Shown one piece after another: positions 7,815 to 15,857 of a stretch of DNA of 58,835 nucleotides; within the stretch, counting starts at the first letter, position 1; each line of letters begins with the position of its first letter. The position numbers and the translations under genes are program-made. The notes beneath the pieces were generated by a model. It was not told the origin of the DNA. It searched no databases and saw only the letters and a program-made list of their open reading frames with translations. The stretch lies in contig JAGGWK010000032.1 of assembly GCA_021157525.1 (NCBI GenBank), positions 1 through 58,835 of the forward strand. The letters are read 5' to 3'. The DNA is from Candidatus Cloacimonadota bacterium (lineage in GTDB: Bacteria; Cloacimonadota; Cloacimonadia; Cloacimonadales; TCS61).

Positions 7815-8897
7815 ATGAGTAATGTGTATGCTGTTTCTGCAGCACCGCATATAAAACAGAAGATCTCGGTATCTTCGGTGATGTGGCAGGTCGTGCTGGC
7901 CTTGATGCCGGCAATGCTGGCCGCCATCTACTTCTTTGGATTCCGCTCACTGATGCTTACCCTCTACTCGGTAGTGGCAGCGGTAAGTACCGAAGCGGTA
8001 ATTCAACAACTACGCAAAGTTCCCGTTTCCGTATCCGACGGAAGCGCGGTAGTCACAGGCATACTGGTTGCCTTTAATATTAATGTAGCGTCTCCCTGGT
8101 GGCTACCGGTTATCGGCTCGATTTTTGCCATCGCAATAGGGAAACAGATTTTTGGCGGACTGGGGCACAATCCCTTCAATCCCGCATTGCTGGCCCGCGC
8201 CTTTATGGTGGCATCCTGGCCTACCCTTACCACTGCAGGATGGACGGCTACCAAGCCACTGTTTGCCATTACCAAAACCATAGGAACATCGATAAACGGA
8301 TTGAATCCCGCATCATTGCCCGCCAATATACCATCGGTAATTACATCGGCTACACCCCTGGGAGTGGCTAAAGCGCTGCGTGATACAGCACAAATCGGGC
8401 CAGACCTTGCTCCTACCATTATGAATAAACTGGCCAGCATCGAAACCATCCAGAATCTTTTCTGGGGAAATGTGGGGGGTGTGATCGGCGAAGTCTCGGC
8501 AGCTGCATTGTTGCTGGGAGCCGCATTCCTGGCCTATAAACACATCATCGAATGGCGTATCCCCATCAGTTACATTGGCACCGTGTTTGTGCTTACCTAC
8601 GTCTTCGGTGGCATAAACGGCCTTTTCAGCGCTTCCCTCCTGCTGCCGATATTCCACATCTTTGCCGGCGGCCTGATTTTGGGCGCCTTCTTCATGGCCA
8701 CCGATATGGTCACTTCGCCGGTAACCAAGCGTGGACGCATCATCTTCGGCGTAGGCTGTGGCGTGCTCACCACCACCATCCGCCTGGTGGGGGGATATCC
8801 CGAGGGAGTATCCTATTCCATCCTGCTGATGAACATCGCCACTCCGTTAATCGATCGCCTTACGGCACCCAAAGCATTTGGGGAGGTGAAAAAATGA
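7815..8897 (+). CDS. rnfD: Rnf complex membrane subunit RnfD
   Basis: This integral membrane subunit carries covalently bound FMN and forms part of the ion and electron path. It has 360 residues and about nine to ten hydrophobic helices. The motif SATPLG matches the site where FMN is attached to a threonine in RnfD/NqrB. FNPALLARAF and GHNPFNP are typical of the family. GGAGG lies upstream, 17 nt after rnfC. The stop overlaps the rnfG start (ATGA), indicating translational coupling. Confidence 0.96.
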   Translation: MSNVYAVSAAPHIKQKISVSSVMWQVVLALMPAMLAAIYFFGFRSLMLTLYSVVAAVSTEAVIQQLRKVPVSVSDGSAVVTGILVAFNINVASPWWLPVIGSIFAIAIGKQIFGGLGHNPFNPALLARAFMVASWPTLTTAGWTATKPLFAITKTIGTSINGLNPASLPANIPSVITSATPLGVAKALRDTAQIGPDLAPTIMNKLASIETIQNLFWGNVGGVIGEVSAAALLLGAAFLAYKHIIEWRIPISYIGTVFVLTYVFGGINGLFSASLLLPIFHIFAGGLILGAFFMATDMVTSPVTKRGRIIFGVGCGVLTTTIRLVGGYPEGVSYSILLMNIATPLIDRLTAPKAFGEVKK

Positions 8898-9523
8898 AAT
8901 ACTATCTCCGAATGGGGCTGACCCTCTTGCTCATCGCCGTGATTGCCGGTGGCATCCTGGCGGTGGTCAATGATTATACCGCACCCATCATCAAACAAAC
9001 AAAACTGCAAACCGAAGTTCAGGCGCGGAGAGAAGTGCTTCCTTCCGCTACATTCTTCGTCAAAGATTCTATCGCCGTGGCCAAGGCAAAGACCAAGCGA
9101 AACCCCTTGAAAATAGTCCAGGACACCAGCTCAGACACCAGTTTCTTTATCTATTACAAAGGATTCTCTGCCGACAGCACCCTGGCAGGCTATTGCTATA
9201 TTGCATCCCTGTATGGCTATAGCAGTAACGTAAAAACCATGGTGGGGGTCACTCCGGAAATGACCATCAACAAGATAAAAGTGATATCCCAGCAGGAAAC
9301 ACCCGGATTGGGAGCCAACTGTGAAAAAGCCGAATTTCAGGCCGGTTTCAATACCCTGGACGCAGCTGCTCTGCATGTGGATAAAGATGGCGGAGCGGTA
9401 AAAAGTATCACCGGTGCCACCATCACTTCACGGGCCATAACAAACTCAATTCGGGCTGGACTGGAAATCCTGAACAAACAGGCATCCGGGTCTGCAGCAC
9501 CAGAAACCCAAAAGGAGGTATAG
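8894..9523 (+). CDS. rnfG: Rnf complex FMN subunit RnfG
   Basis: RnfG is a single-span protein facing the periplasm that holds covalent FMN. The true start is ATG 8894, overlapping the rnfD stop; the ORF track runs upstream because the frame happens to be open. The 209-aa product has one N-terminal transmembrane helix (LTLLLIAVIAGGILAVV), ETPGLGA and the flavinylation motif SITGATITS with the acceptor Thr. A separate ApbE-type FMN transferase would be needed and is not in this window. Confidence 0.95.
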   Translation: MKYYLRMGLTLLLIAVIAGGILAVVNDYTAPIIKQTKLQTEVQARREVLPSATFFVKDSIAVAKAKTKRNPLKIVQDTSSDTSFFIYYKGFSADSTLAGYCYIASLYGYSSNVKTMVGVTPEMTINKIKVISQQETPGLGANCEKAEFQAGFNTLDAAALHVDKDGGAVKSITGATITSRAITNSIRAGLEILNKQASGSAAPETQKEV

Positions 9524-10114
9524 ATGGCACTGAAAGAATTCACCAAAGGATTTGTAAAAGAGAATCCGGTATTTGTGATGGCTCTGGGCCTCTGCCCCAC
9601 GCTGGCCGTTACATCGTCGGTAAATAACGCCGTGGGCATGGGATTGGCCGCCACCTTTGTGCTGATGTGCTCAAACCTGCTGGTATCCCTGGTAAAAGAT
9701 GTGATCCCCAGCAAAATCCGCATCCCGTCCTTCATCGTCATCATCGCCTCTTTTGTGACGATTGTCGATTTATCCATGAGCGCTTTCTTACCAGCATTGC
9801 ACAAAAGCTTGGGATTATTCATTCCCCTTATCGTGGTAAACTGCATCATTCTGGGACGGGCCGAAGCTTTTGCCAGCAAAAACAATCCACTCAATTCGGT
9901 ATTAGACGGACTGGGAATGGGACTGGGATTTACCATGGCCCTTATGATCATCGCCTCGATTCGTGAGATTCTGGGTGCTGGTCAGTTTTTTGGGATGCAG
10001 GTGCTTCCTACCAGTTACCGCCCCATGCTGGTAGCCATCCTGGCGCCCGGCGCTTTCATCGTGATGGGACTGCTCATGGGTCTGATGAACATTGCGAAAA
10101 ATAAGAAAAAGTAG
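9524..10114 (+). CDS. rnfE: Rnf complex membrane subunit RnfE
   Basis: A 196-aa polytopic protein with about six helices. With RnfA it forms the pseudo-symmetric core believed to hold an iron-sulfur centre and the ion path. The signatures NPVFVMALGLCPTLAVT, PLIVVNCIILGRAEAFAS and the conserved Cys residues in these segments are visible. It begins directly after the rnfG stop with AAAGGAGG ahead, and rnfA follows after 9 nt. Confidence 0.95.
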   Translation: MALKEFTKGFVKENPVFVMALGLCPTLAVTSSVNNAVGMGLAATFVLMCSNLLVSLVKDVIPSKIRIPSFIVIIASFVTIVDLSMSAFLPALHKSLGLFIPLIVVNCIILGRAEAFASKNNPLNSVLDGLGMGLGFTMALMIIASIREILGAGQFFGMQVLPTSYRPMLVAILAPGAFIVMGLLMGLMNIAKNKKK

Positions 10115-10123
10115 GAGACATAG

Positions 10124-10711
10124 ATGGAACTTGTAGGAAGAATATTTGCCTTAGCCGTAGCTGCCATCTTTGTGCAGAACTTTGTGCTCTCACGCTTTCT
10201 CGGTCTTTGCCCGTATATCGGGGTTTCCAAAAAGCTGGATTCCGCCATTGGCATGGGCATGGCCGTTGTTTTCGTGATGACCATGGCTTCCACCATTACC
10301 TGGATGATCCAATATTTCCTGTTGAAACCGCTACATATTGAGTTTTTGCAGACTATCGCCTTCATCCTCACCATTGCATCGTTGGTGCAGTTGGTAGAGA
10401 TGGTGATACAAAAAACCGCCCCAGCCCTCTACAAATCCCTGGGAGTGTTCCTGCCTCTGATTACCACCAACTGCGCAGTTCTGGGGGTTTCTATCCTCAA
10501 TATCAATGAGCAACTGACATTCTTTGGGGCTATCCTCAACGGCCTGTTCGGCGGTCTGGGCTTTACGCTGGTTCTCATCCTGATGGCCGGCATACGTGAG
10601 CGTCTGGAAAAAGCTGACATCCCGCAGGCCATGCGTGGGATGCCCATTGCCATGATCGTGGCAGGATCCATGGCTATGGCCTTTTTGGGATTTTCCGGGA
10701 TGAGCTTGTAG
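10124..10711 (+). CDS. rnfA: Rnf complex membrane subunit RnfA
   Basis: The 195-aa partner and distant paralogue of RnfE. NFVLSRFLGLCPYIGVS and PLITTNCAVLGV carry the conserved Cys residues that coordinate an iron-sulfur centre within the membrane in related NqrE/RnfA proteins. About six helices. It is coupled by short spacing to rnfE and rnfB. No sequence feature here tells Na+ from H+ coupling. Confidence 0.95.
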   Translation: MELVGRIFALAVAAIFVQNFVLSRFLGLCPYIGVSKKLDSAIGMGMAVVFVMTMASTITWMIQYFLLKPLHIEFLQTIAFILTIASLVQLVEMVIQKTAPALYKSLGVFLPLITTNCAVLGVSILNINEQLTFFGAILNGLFGGLGFTLVLILMAGIRERLEKADIPQAMRGMPIAMIVAGSMAMAFLGFSGMSL

Positions 10712-10719
10712 GAGGCACC

Positions 10720-11619
10720 ATGACAGTAATCATATATTCAGTAGTTACCCTGGGAGTTTTGGCCTTGATTTACGGTCTGGGACTGGCTTTTGCATCGAAG
10801 AAATTTTATGTGGAAACAGATCCCAAAATTGAAGAGATTCAAGAAGCGCTTCCAGGCGCCAACTGCGGCGCCTGCGGGTATGCCGGTTGTGCGAGCTATG
10901 CTGAGGCGATAGTAAAAAACAATGAAGAGATAAATAAATGTGCCCCTGGTGGCGCCGATACCACAGCGGTCATCAGCAAGATCATGGGTGTTGAGGCTTC
11001 CACAAGCGAACGTAAAGTCGCCCTTATTCATTGCCAGAGTGGTGGTAAAAACAACACTTTCTTCCGCTATGAATATCAAGGTGTGGCTACCTGCCAAGCC
11101 GCAGTGCTGGTGGCCAATGGCCCAAACCTCTGTGATTGGGGATGCCTCTATCAAAATGACTGCCTGCGCGCCTGTCCCTTCGATGCCATCTCCTTGGATG
11201 AAAATGGCATGCGGATAATCGATACGGAAAAATGTACCGGCTGCGGCGCCTGCGTCAAGGCTTGTCCACGCAACCTCATCGAACTGGTTCCCGTAAGCAG
11301 GCGGGTTCATGTGATGTGTTCATCTCACGATAAAGGTGCCATTTCCCGCAAAGTGTGTGGCAATTCTACTGCCTGCATCGCCTGCACCCTGTGTGTGAAA
11401 AAATGTCCGGTAAATGCCATCGAGATGAATAACAATGTGGCGGTAATCGATTATACCAAGTGCATTAACTGCGGCCAATGCGCCGACGTATGCCCTACCG
11501 GTGCCATCGTTGACCCCCTGAAAGAAGTGCGAGCCAGGAAAAAAGCAGAAGCAAAAGCCAAGGCCGAAGCGGCCAAAAAAGCTATGGAAGCCAAAAAAGC
11601 CGCTGAAGCAAAACAATAG
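10720..11619 (+). CDS. rnfB: Rnf complex ferredoxin-type subunit RnfB, long form
   Basis: RnfB is the electron entry subunit that accepts electrons from ferredoxin. The 299-aa protein has an N-terminal membrane helix, then the 4Fe-4S (Fes) domain GANCGACGYAGC with a fourth Cys in NKCAPGG. Three or more further cysteine clusters follow, including CTGCGACVKACP, CIACTLCVKKCP and CINCGQCADVCP. It ends in a tail made almost only of Ala, Lys and Glu (AKAKAEAAKKAMEAKK). Cluster-rich RnfB is known from acetogens and Bacteroidetes. It is the last gene of the operon, followed within 20 nt by a strong terminator. Confidence 0.95.
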   Translation: MTVIIYSVVTLGVLALIYGLGLAFASKKFYVETDPKIEEIQEALPGANCGACGYAGCASYAEAIVKNNEEINKCAPGGADTTAVISKIMGVEASTSERKVALIHCQSGGKNNTFFRYEYQGVATCQAAVLVANGPNLCDWGCLYQNDCLRACPFDAISLDENGMRIIDTEKCTGCGACVKACPRNLIELVPVSRRVHVMCSSHDKGAISRKVCGNSTACIACTLCVKKCPVNAIEMNNNVAVIDYTKCINCGQCADVCPTGAIVDPLKEVRARKKAEAKAKAEAAKKAMEAKKAAEAKQ

Positions 11620-11634
11620 AAAGACCACTATAAA

Positions 11635-11667
11635 AAGGCGAAAACCTACCCTGTTTTCGCCTTTTTT
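11635..11667 (+). terminator. Terminator of the rnf operon
   Basis: An 11-bp perfect stem (AAGGCGAAAAC / GTTTTCGCCTT), a 7-nt loop and a run of six T. This is the strongest terminator in the window. Confidence 0.92.
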
Positions 11668-11703
11668 CTTGCCCCCACAGCAACCATTTACAATCGTGGC
11701 TCC

Positions 11704-12360
11704 ATGATGAAAATAATACTGAGTTATTACGAATCCCGGTTGCGTAAACGCGGGCAGAAGCTTTTGATAAAAGCCAGATATAAACAGGCTTTCCGCTGCT
11801 TCTCCAAAGCTCTGAAAATCAATGAATCCCCGGAAAATCAGTTTCACCTTGGCCTCACTTTATTATCACTCCAGCGCTACGTCGAAGCGGAAACCCTGTT
11901 TCGCATCGTAAAAAAACGCATGCCGGAAAATGAGATCAACATCATTTCCCTGGGAGAATCTCTGATGATGCAACGAAAATGGGACGATGCCGCAAACTGC
12001 TATACAGAGCTAGTGAAAGGCAGCCCCCGAGGCACCGCCTTCCAAAGCATCCTGAACATCGCCGAAGATGTGGCTCTGCGAGAAAAATATGTGCGCTCCC
12101 GGGAGCTGATTGCCCAAGCCCAAACCGCTGTGAAAGACAACCACCTGGATGAGGCCATTACCCTCTTGCATCAAGCCAGAGAATACCAGCCCCAAAATCC
12201 GACGATTCTGCATAACATCGCATCCATCCTGCGTTTACAAAAGAAATTTCCTGAAGCGCTGCCTTTTATTCAGCAGGCGATTAAGCTCGATCCGCAAAAT
12301 ATGAAGTTCCAAAATAACCTCTTGCTTATCCAGCGAAAAATCAAAAAGAATGGTAGTTGA
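11704..12360 (+). CDS. TPR repeat protein
   Basis: The 218-aa protein has no signal peptide and is made mostly of tetratricopeptide helices: YKQAFRCFSKALKINES, RYVEAETLFRIVKKRMPEN, KWDDAANCYTELVKGSPRG, and two C-terminal repeats (LDEAITLLHQAREYQPQNP, FPEALPFIQQAIKLDPQN). It is probably a cytoplasmic scaffold. ATGs at 11704 and 11707 are both possible, with a poor ribosome binding site. It stands between the rnf terminator and the membrane protein at 12433. The partner cannot be told from the sequence. Confidence 0.8.
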   Translation: MMKIILSYYESRLRKRGQKLLIKARYKQAFRCFSKALKINESPENQFHLGLTLLSLQRYVEAETLFRIVKKRMPENEINIISLGESLMMQRKWDDAANCYTELVKGSPRGTAFQSILNIAEDVALREKYVRSRELIAQAQTAVKDNHLDEAITLLHQAREYQPQNPTILHNIASILRLQKKFPEALPFIQQAIKLDPQNMKFQNNLLLIQRKIKKNGS

Positions 12361-12432
12361 CAAAAGAGTTTTCAAATAAATTATCGTTCGGTGTCGGCGG
12401 ATGCGCCGTTCCGGTAACTACATCGAGGAGCC

Positions 12433-13242
12433 ATGATGATGAAACGAATTGTGTTTGGATTGCTTTGTTTATCTCTATCTTCACTATTTGCTACTACGTT
12501 TCAAGATGCCTATTTTAGGGACTACGGTGTGATCAATCGCCTGGTTCTTGTGTTTGACAGTCAGCCGGAAATGAAGGAAGATCAACTGCAAAATGTGATT
12601 TCCCTCACCATCCACGAGGCCTCTGCCAATCCTGATATCAGCCTGGAAATCGCCCCGGAAAACAAGGTGATGGAATCCTTTTTTTATCAGGTTTCCGGCA
12701 CCACCCTCACTATCTCTATCGCTACTCATCGGATGGCGCAATATCGTTCTTTTTGCATGAAACAAGGGGATATTTTCAAAGTTGTTTTCGATCTCTACGC
12801 AGTTTTCCCGCCCATTGTACGCCAGGATGCAGCCAGTTTTGCCTATTTTTATAATACCGTTGGCTATCCCGATAGTGCCGCATTTTATCAAGCTATCTCT
12901 CTCCAGCTGCCTGAAGAAGTGGCGGAAACAGATAGCCAGGGCACCTTTGTAGATATCCAGACAGTGGAAGTAAAACCATCCGGACATGCTTCTCTTCTGC
13001 CCTTGATTCTGGCCGCTATCGCCGTGCTACTGATTGCTGGAATCCTGTGGCGTATCAAAAAGAAGAAGCCTGCAGCCAAAGAAATAGCGCCGTCACCGTT
13101 GCGGAATACCGATGGTTTTTTGCCTCAGGAGATTTTGGAGCTGATGGTGCGGGATCTTGATGCTCACAACTGGGAGCCGCAAGCCATCGCAGACGAGTTG
13201 CAAGTGAGTCTTGAAGTAATCCAGGAAATTTTGAGCAATTAG
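12433..13242 (+). CDS. Membrane protein with AMIN-like periplasmic domain and helix-turn-helix-like cytoplasmic tail
   Basis: The 269-aa protein has a signal peptide (FGLLCLSLSSLFA), a beta-rich periplasmic domain of about 150 residues similar in pattern to AMIN domains (NRLVLVFDSQP ... FKVVFDLYAVFPP), one transmembrane helix near 187-208 (LLPLILAAIAVLLIAGILW) and a basic stop-transfer stretch. It ends in a 40-residue tail, LPQEILELMVRDLDAHNWEP followed by QAIADELQVSLEVIQEILSN, that looks like a small helix-turn-helix. This arrangement would suit a one-component transmembrane sensor or a scaffold. The function is not known to me. It is followed 3 nt later by the kinase-like gene, so the two are probably co-transcribed. 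Confidence 0.65.
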   Translation: MMMKRIVFGLLCLSLSSLFATTFQDAYFRDYGVINRLVLVFDSQPEMKEDQLQNVISLTIHEASANPDISLEIAPENKVMESFFYQVSGTTLTISIATHRMAQYRSFCMKQGDIFKVVFDLYAVFPPIVRQDAASFAYFYNTVGYPDSAAFYQAISLQLPEEVAETDSQGTFVDIQTVEVKPSGHASLLPLILAAIAVLLIAGILWRIKKKKPAAKEIAPSPLRNTDGFLPQEILELMVRDLDAHNWEPQAIADELQVSLEVIQEILSN

Positions 13243-13245
13243 CCC

Positions 13246-13971
13246 ATGATGGCATTGTTACAACGGTTTTTGCCCGAGGTCTCATCCCTCTCCACCAGTG
13301 GACCCTGGCTTTTGCTCTATTCCCTGGCTGTAGCTTTTGGGGTAGGATGGCTGAAAAAGCATACTGGCATGCGCACCGCTTACACCCGCAAAATTTTTCA
13401 TTTCTTCATCTTTTCTCTGGCTGGCGTGCTGCACCTGTGGCGGGGGTCTCAGATGGTTTCACTGTTTGGAATCATCACCGTCCCGATAGTGCTGGTCGGG
13501 GTTTTTCTAGGAGAGAAGAGCTGGTTTTATCGAGCGCTGGCACGTCCCAAAGATGCGCCCCATCAAGCTTTTTTTGTGTTAGTACCCCTTTTCACCACGG
13601 CTCTGGGGGGCATTTTCAGTAACCTGCTTTTCCCCTCTTTTGCCTACATCGGCTATTTTGCGGGTGGGTGGGGAGACGCCATCGGCGAGCCGGTGGGAGC
13701 CTGTTTTGGCAAACATCCTTACAAGGTTTCATCACCTCTGGGTGTGTCCGCCACCCGCACGATTGAGGGTTCCCTGGCGGTTTGTGGTGTCAGCGTGTTT
13801 ATCACGGCTCTGGCTCTGGTATTCAGTGGATATCCCTTGATGCAGATAACCATTGCATCCTGTGCTGTAGGTGTGGGGGTGATGCTGGTGGAAGCGGTGA
13901 GCACCCATGGATTCGATAATCTTACTATTCAGGTAGCAGCCTCAGGCATTGCCTGGATGCTACTCCGATAA
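13246..13971 (+). CDS. Dolichol/phytol kinase-like membrane protein
   Basis: This 241-aa polytopic protein (about seven helices) resembles CTP-dependent polyprenol kinases of the dolichol/phytol kinase family. Two hallmarks are visible: TRKIFHFF near residue 47 and GGWGDAIGEPVGACFGKH at about 145, matching the conserved GDA...G...G pattern, followed by a downstream TRTIEGS. The likely reaction is phosphorylation of a polyprenol or similar lipid alcohol, perhaps to recycle an envelope carrier; the substrate is inferred. It begins 3 nt after the upstream membrane protein. There is no clear terminator before the convergent folC. Confidence 0.7.
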   Translation: MMALLQRFLPEVSSLSTSGPWLLLYSLAVAFGVGWLKKHTGMRTAYTRKIFHFFIFSLAGVLHLWRGSQMVSLFGIITVPIVLVGVFLGEKSWFYRALARPKDAPHQAFFVLVPLFTTALGGIFSNLLFPSFAYIGYFAGGWGDAIGEPVGACFGKHPYKVSSPLGVSATRTIEGSLAVCGVSVFITALALVFSGYPLMQITIASCAVGVGVMLVEAVSTHGFDNLTIQVAASGIAWMLLR

Positions 13972-14005
13972 GCCTGATCAGCAAAGTATAAAGTCCGAAA
14001 CGTAA

Positions 14006-15280
14006 CTACAGTTCGTCGATAACCTTCAACACTTCTGAGATGGTATATAATGATCCCGAGATAACAACCAGATCGTCGGCATTTGCCTCAGCGATGGCAG
14101 CTTTGGCAGCATCAACCACGTGGGGAATGGTTTTGTATGGTGTAGCAAAACGGGAGGCAATGTTGGCCTGATCTTCGATTTCCGCTGCTCGGGTAGATTC
14201 GTTTTTTGAGATGTACAAAACATCTGAAACCTCACAAACCATTTTGATGATAGATTCGAGATTTTTATCCCGCAAAATAGCCAACACAAAGAGGATGCGT
14301 TTGTTTGGAAATATCTGTTTTAAATTGCTGACCAGAGCGGTCATTCCCTCTTCATTATGGGCACCATCGATGAGTACGGTGGGCTCGGTACGCAAAATCT
14401 GCATGCGTCCCGGCCAGTTTACCTGACGCAGAGCATTGGTTACTGCATCCCAGTCTATAGCCAGACCACGGGCGTTCATGTAGAGTTTAAAGGCAGCTAT
14501 CGCCACAGCAGCATTGTGCGCCTGGTGTTTGCCCAGAAGATTTGTGGTGATGGAATGTTTGCATTGGCAATCGTAATAGGTAAAGCGAGTGCCATCCTCA
14601 GTGAGCTCGATGTTTCCAGCACCAAAATTATTACCGTAGCACATCACAGGCGCGTTGTGTTTTTTAGCGATGGGAAGAATCACATCCAGCGCTGCGTCGG
14701 GGATATCGCCCAGCACGAGAGGAGTGTCATCCTTAATGATGCCGGCTTTTTCGGTGGCGATTTTTTCCAGAGAATTCCCCAGACTTTTGGTGTGGTCGTA
14801 GGCAATAGATGTAATGGCACAAATGGTTGAAGCAAAGGGATTGGTGCCATCCAGGCGGCCCCCCAGACCTACTTCAAAGATGGATGTATCTACCTCTTTT
14901 TGAAAAAAGTGCCAAAATGCCATGCCGGTGGTGATCTCAAAAAAAGACGCTTCGTTGGCCTCAAAAACCTGCTGCCACTCCTTATACAGAGCCCCCAGCT
15001 CTTCCAAAGAGATGTTGGTGCCGTTCACCCGAATGCGTTCACGATAATCCACCAGATGGGGCGAAGTGTTGAGTCCGGTGGTAAGACCGTGGGCTAACGT
15101 CATGGCTTCCAGCATAGCAGCGGTGGATCCTTTGCCATTGGTTCCGGCTATGTGAAAACCCCGCAATTTGGTATTTGGTGTATTCATGGCGGCCAGGATG
15201 TTTAGCATCCTGTCCAGACCAAGTTTGACATTTCCCGAATGACGGCGATAAATATAATCTAATAACTCCTGGTATTTCAT
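14006..15280 (-). CDS. folC: Bifunctional folylpolyglutamate synthase / dihydrofolate synthase
   Basis: A cytoplasmic Mur-ligase-family enzyme that adds glutamate to (dihydro)pteroate or folate with ATP. The 424-aa length is normal. Motifs are the P-loop GTNGKGST, the SPHLVDYRERI loop, EVGLGGRLDGTN, the HTKSLG segment and the C-terminal domain start LIDGAHNEEG. GAGGAAAT precedes the ATG. It is convergent with the kinase-like gene and lies downstream of the pilin-like gene's terminator. Whether it has one or both activities cannot be read from the sequence. Confidence 0.94.
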   Translation of the reverse strand: MKYQELLDYIYRRHSGNVKLGLDRMLNILAAMNTPNTKLRGFHIAGTNGKGSTAAMLEAMTLAHGLTTGLNTSPHLVDYRERIRVNGTNISLEELGALYKEWQQVFEANEASFFEITTGMAFWHFFQKEVDTSIFEVGLGGRLDGTNPFASTICAITSIAYDHTKSLGNSLEKIATEKAGIIKDDTPLVLGDIPDAALDVILPIAKKHNAPVMCYGNNFGAGNIELTEDGTRFTYYDCQCKHSITTNLLGKHQAHNAAVAIAAFKLYMNARGLAIDWDAVTNALRQVNWPGRMQILRTEPTVLIDGAHNEEGMTALVSNLKQIFPNKRILFVLAILRDKNLESIIKMVCEVSDVLYISKNESTRAAEIEDQANIASRFATPYKTIPHVVDAAKAAIAEANADDLVVISGSLYTISEVLKVIDEL

Positions 15281-15293
15281 ATTTCCTCAATAA

Positions 15294-15327
15294 GAAAAAA
15301 ACCTCCAATCGACATTGAAGGTTTTTT
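15294..15327 (-). terminator. Terminator of the pilin-like gene
   Basis: On the minus strand AAAAAACCTTCAATG pairs with a near-perfect complement and runs into TTTTTT. The same hairpin has A and T runs on both sides, but only minus-strand genes lie here. Confidence 0.8.
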
Positions 15328-15346
15328 CCATATAAATTTTAGTTTG

Positions 15347-15712
15347 CTAATCGGTAAGCGATTCAGGCAATTTATGGTCTTTGAATTTGTCTTCATGAGG
15401 GCATCTCACGATGATTTCTCCGGTAACGATGTCACCCGACATAAAGTACTTATCACCCACGCCGTTTTCCGGGCATTCGTAGGTAGCCTTTAGATAGCCT
15501 GTACGCTTCAGGTCTTGCGCAGTACCGGTAAAGCTCTCGTTCCGATCTTCCATATATCGTTTTATGGCATCGTAGGTGATGCTCATGTTACGGATGCACT
15601 CATCGGTTTTCTGCTTGCGATTTACATTATATTTTTGGGGAAGAATCAGGATAAAGGCCAGTAACAACAAAGCCACAACGCTGATAACTTTATAAATGGT
15701 AATCTTCTTCAT
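15347..15712 (-). CDS. Pseudopilin-like anchored secreted protein
   Basis: The 121-aa product starts at ATG 15712, where GAGGAGCTGG gives a good ribosome binding site; the ORF track extends it by 18 residues. One hydrophobic helix (ISVVALLLLAFILILP) is followed by a helix with a Cys, then a compact C-terminal region (CPENGVGDKYFMSG ... IIVRCPHEDKFKDHKLPE). This layout resembles type II secretion or type IV pilin minor pilins, with a likely disulfide between the two CP motifs. A prepilin cleavage site with the usual Gly-Phe is not seen, so a plain anchored protein is possible. Confidence 0.55.
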   Translation of the reverse strand: MKKITIYKVISVVALLLLAFILILPQKYNVNRKQKTDECIRNMSITYDAIKRYMEDRNESFTGTAQDLKRTGYLKATYECPENGVGDKYFMSGDIVTGEIIVRCPHEDKFKDHKLPESLTD

Positions 15713-15857
15713 TCCAGCTCCTCTTTCTTTTTTATCGATAAACTTGGACTTCATGTTTTGCGTCAAGCATTTTGTTGATTATCAGAACATTTTTGATATT
15801 TCTTGACCAAAAAATCATCGAAACAAGAGTATGCCGAAAAACATCAGGAGGTCCGAT

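Noticed and set aside
6913-7950. 345-aa minus-strand ORF antisense to rnfC/rnfD
   Set aside because: A shadow of the rnf genes; no ribosome binding site and random composition.
8552-8893. N-terminal 114 residues of the ORF track entry for rnfG
   Set aside because: The open frame within rnfD is accidental; ATG 8894 overlaps the rnfD stop and starts a typical RnfG.
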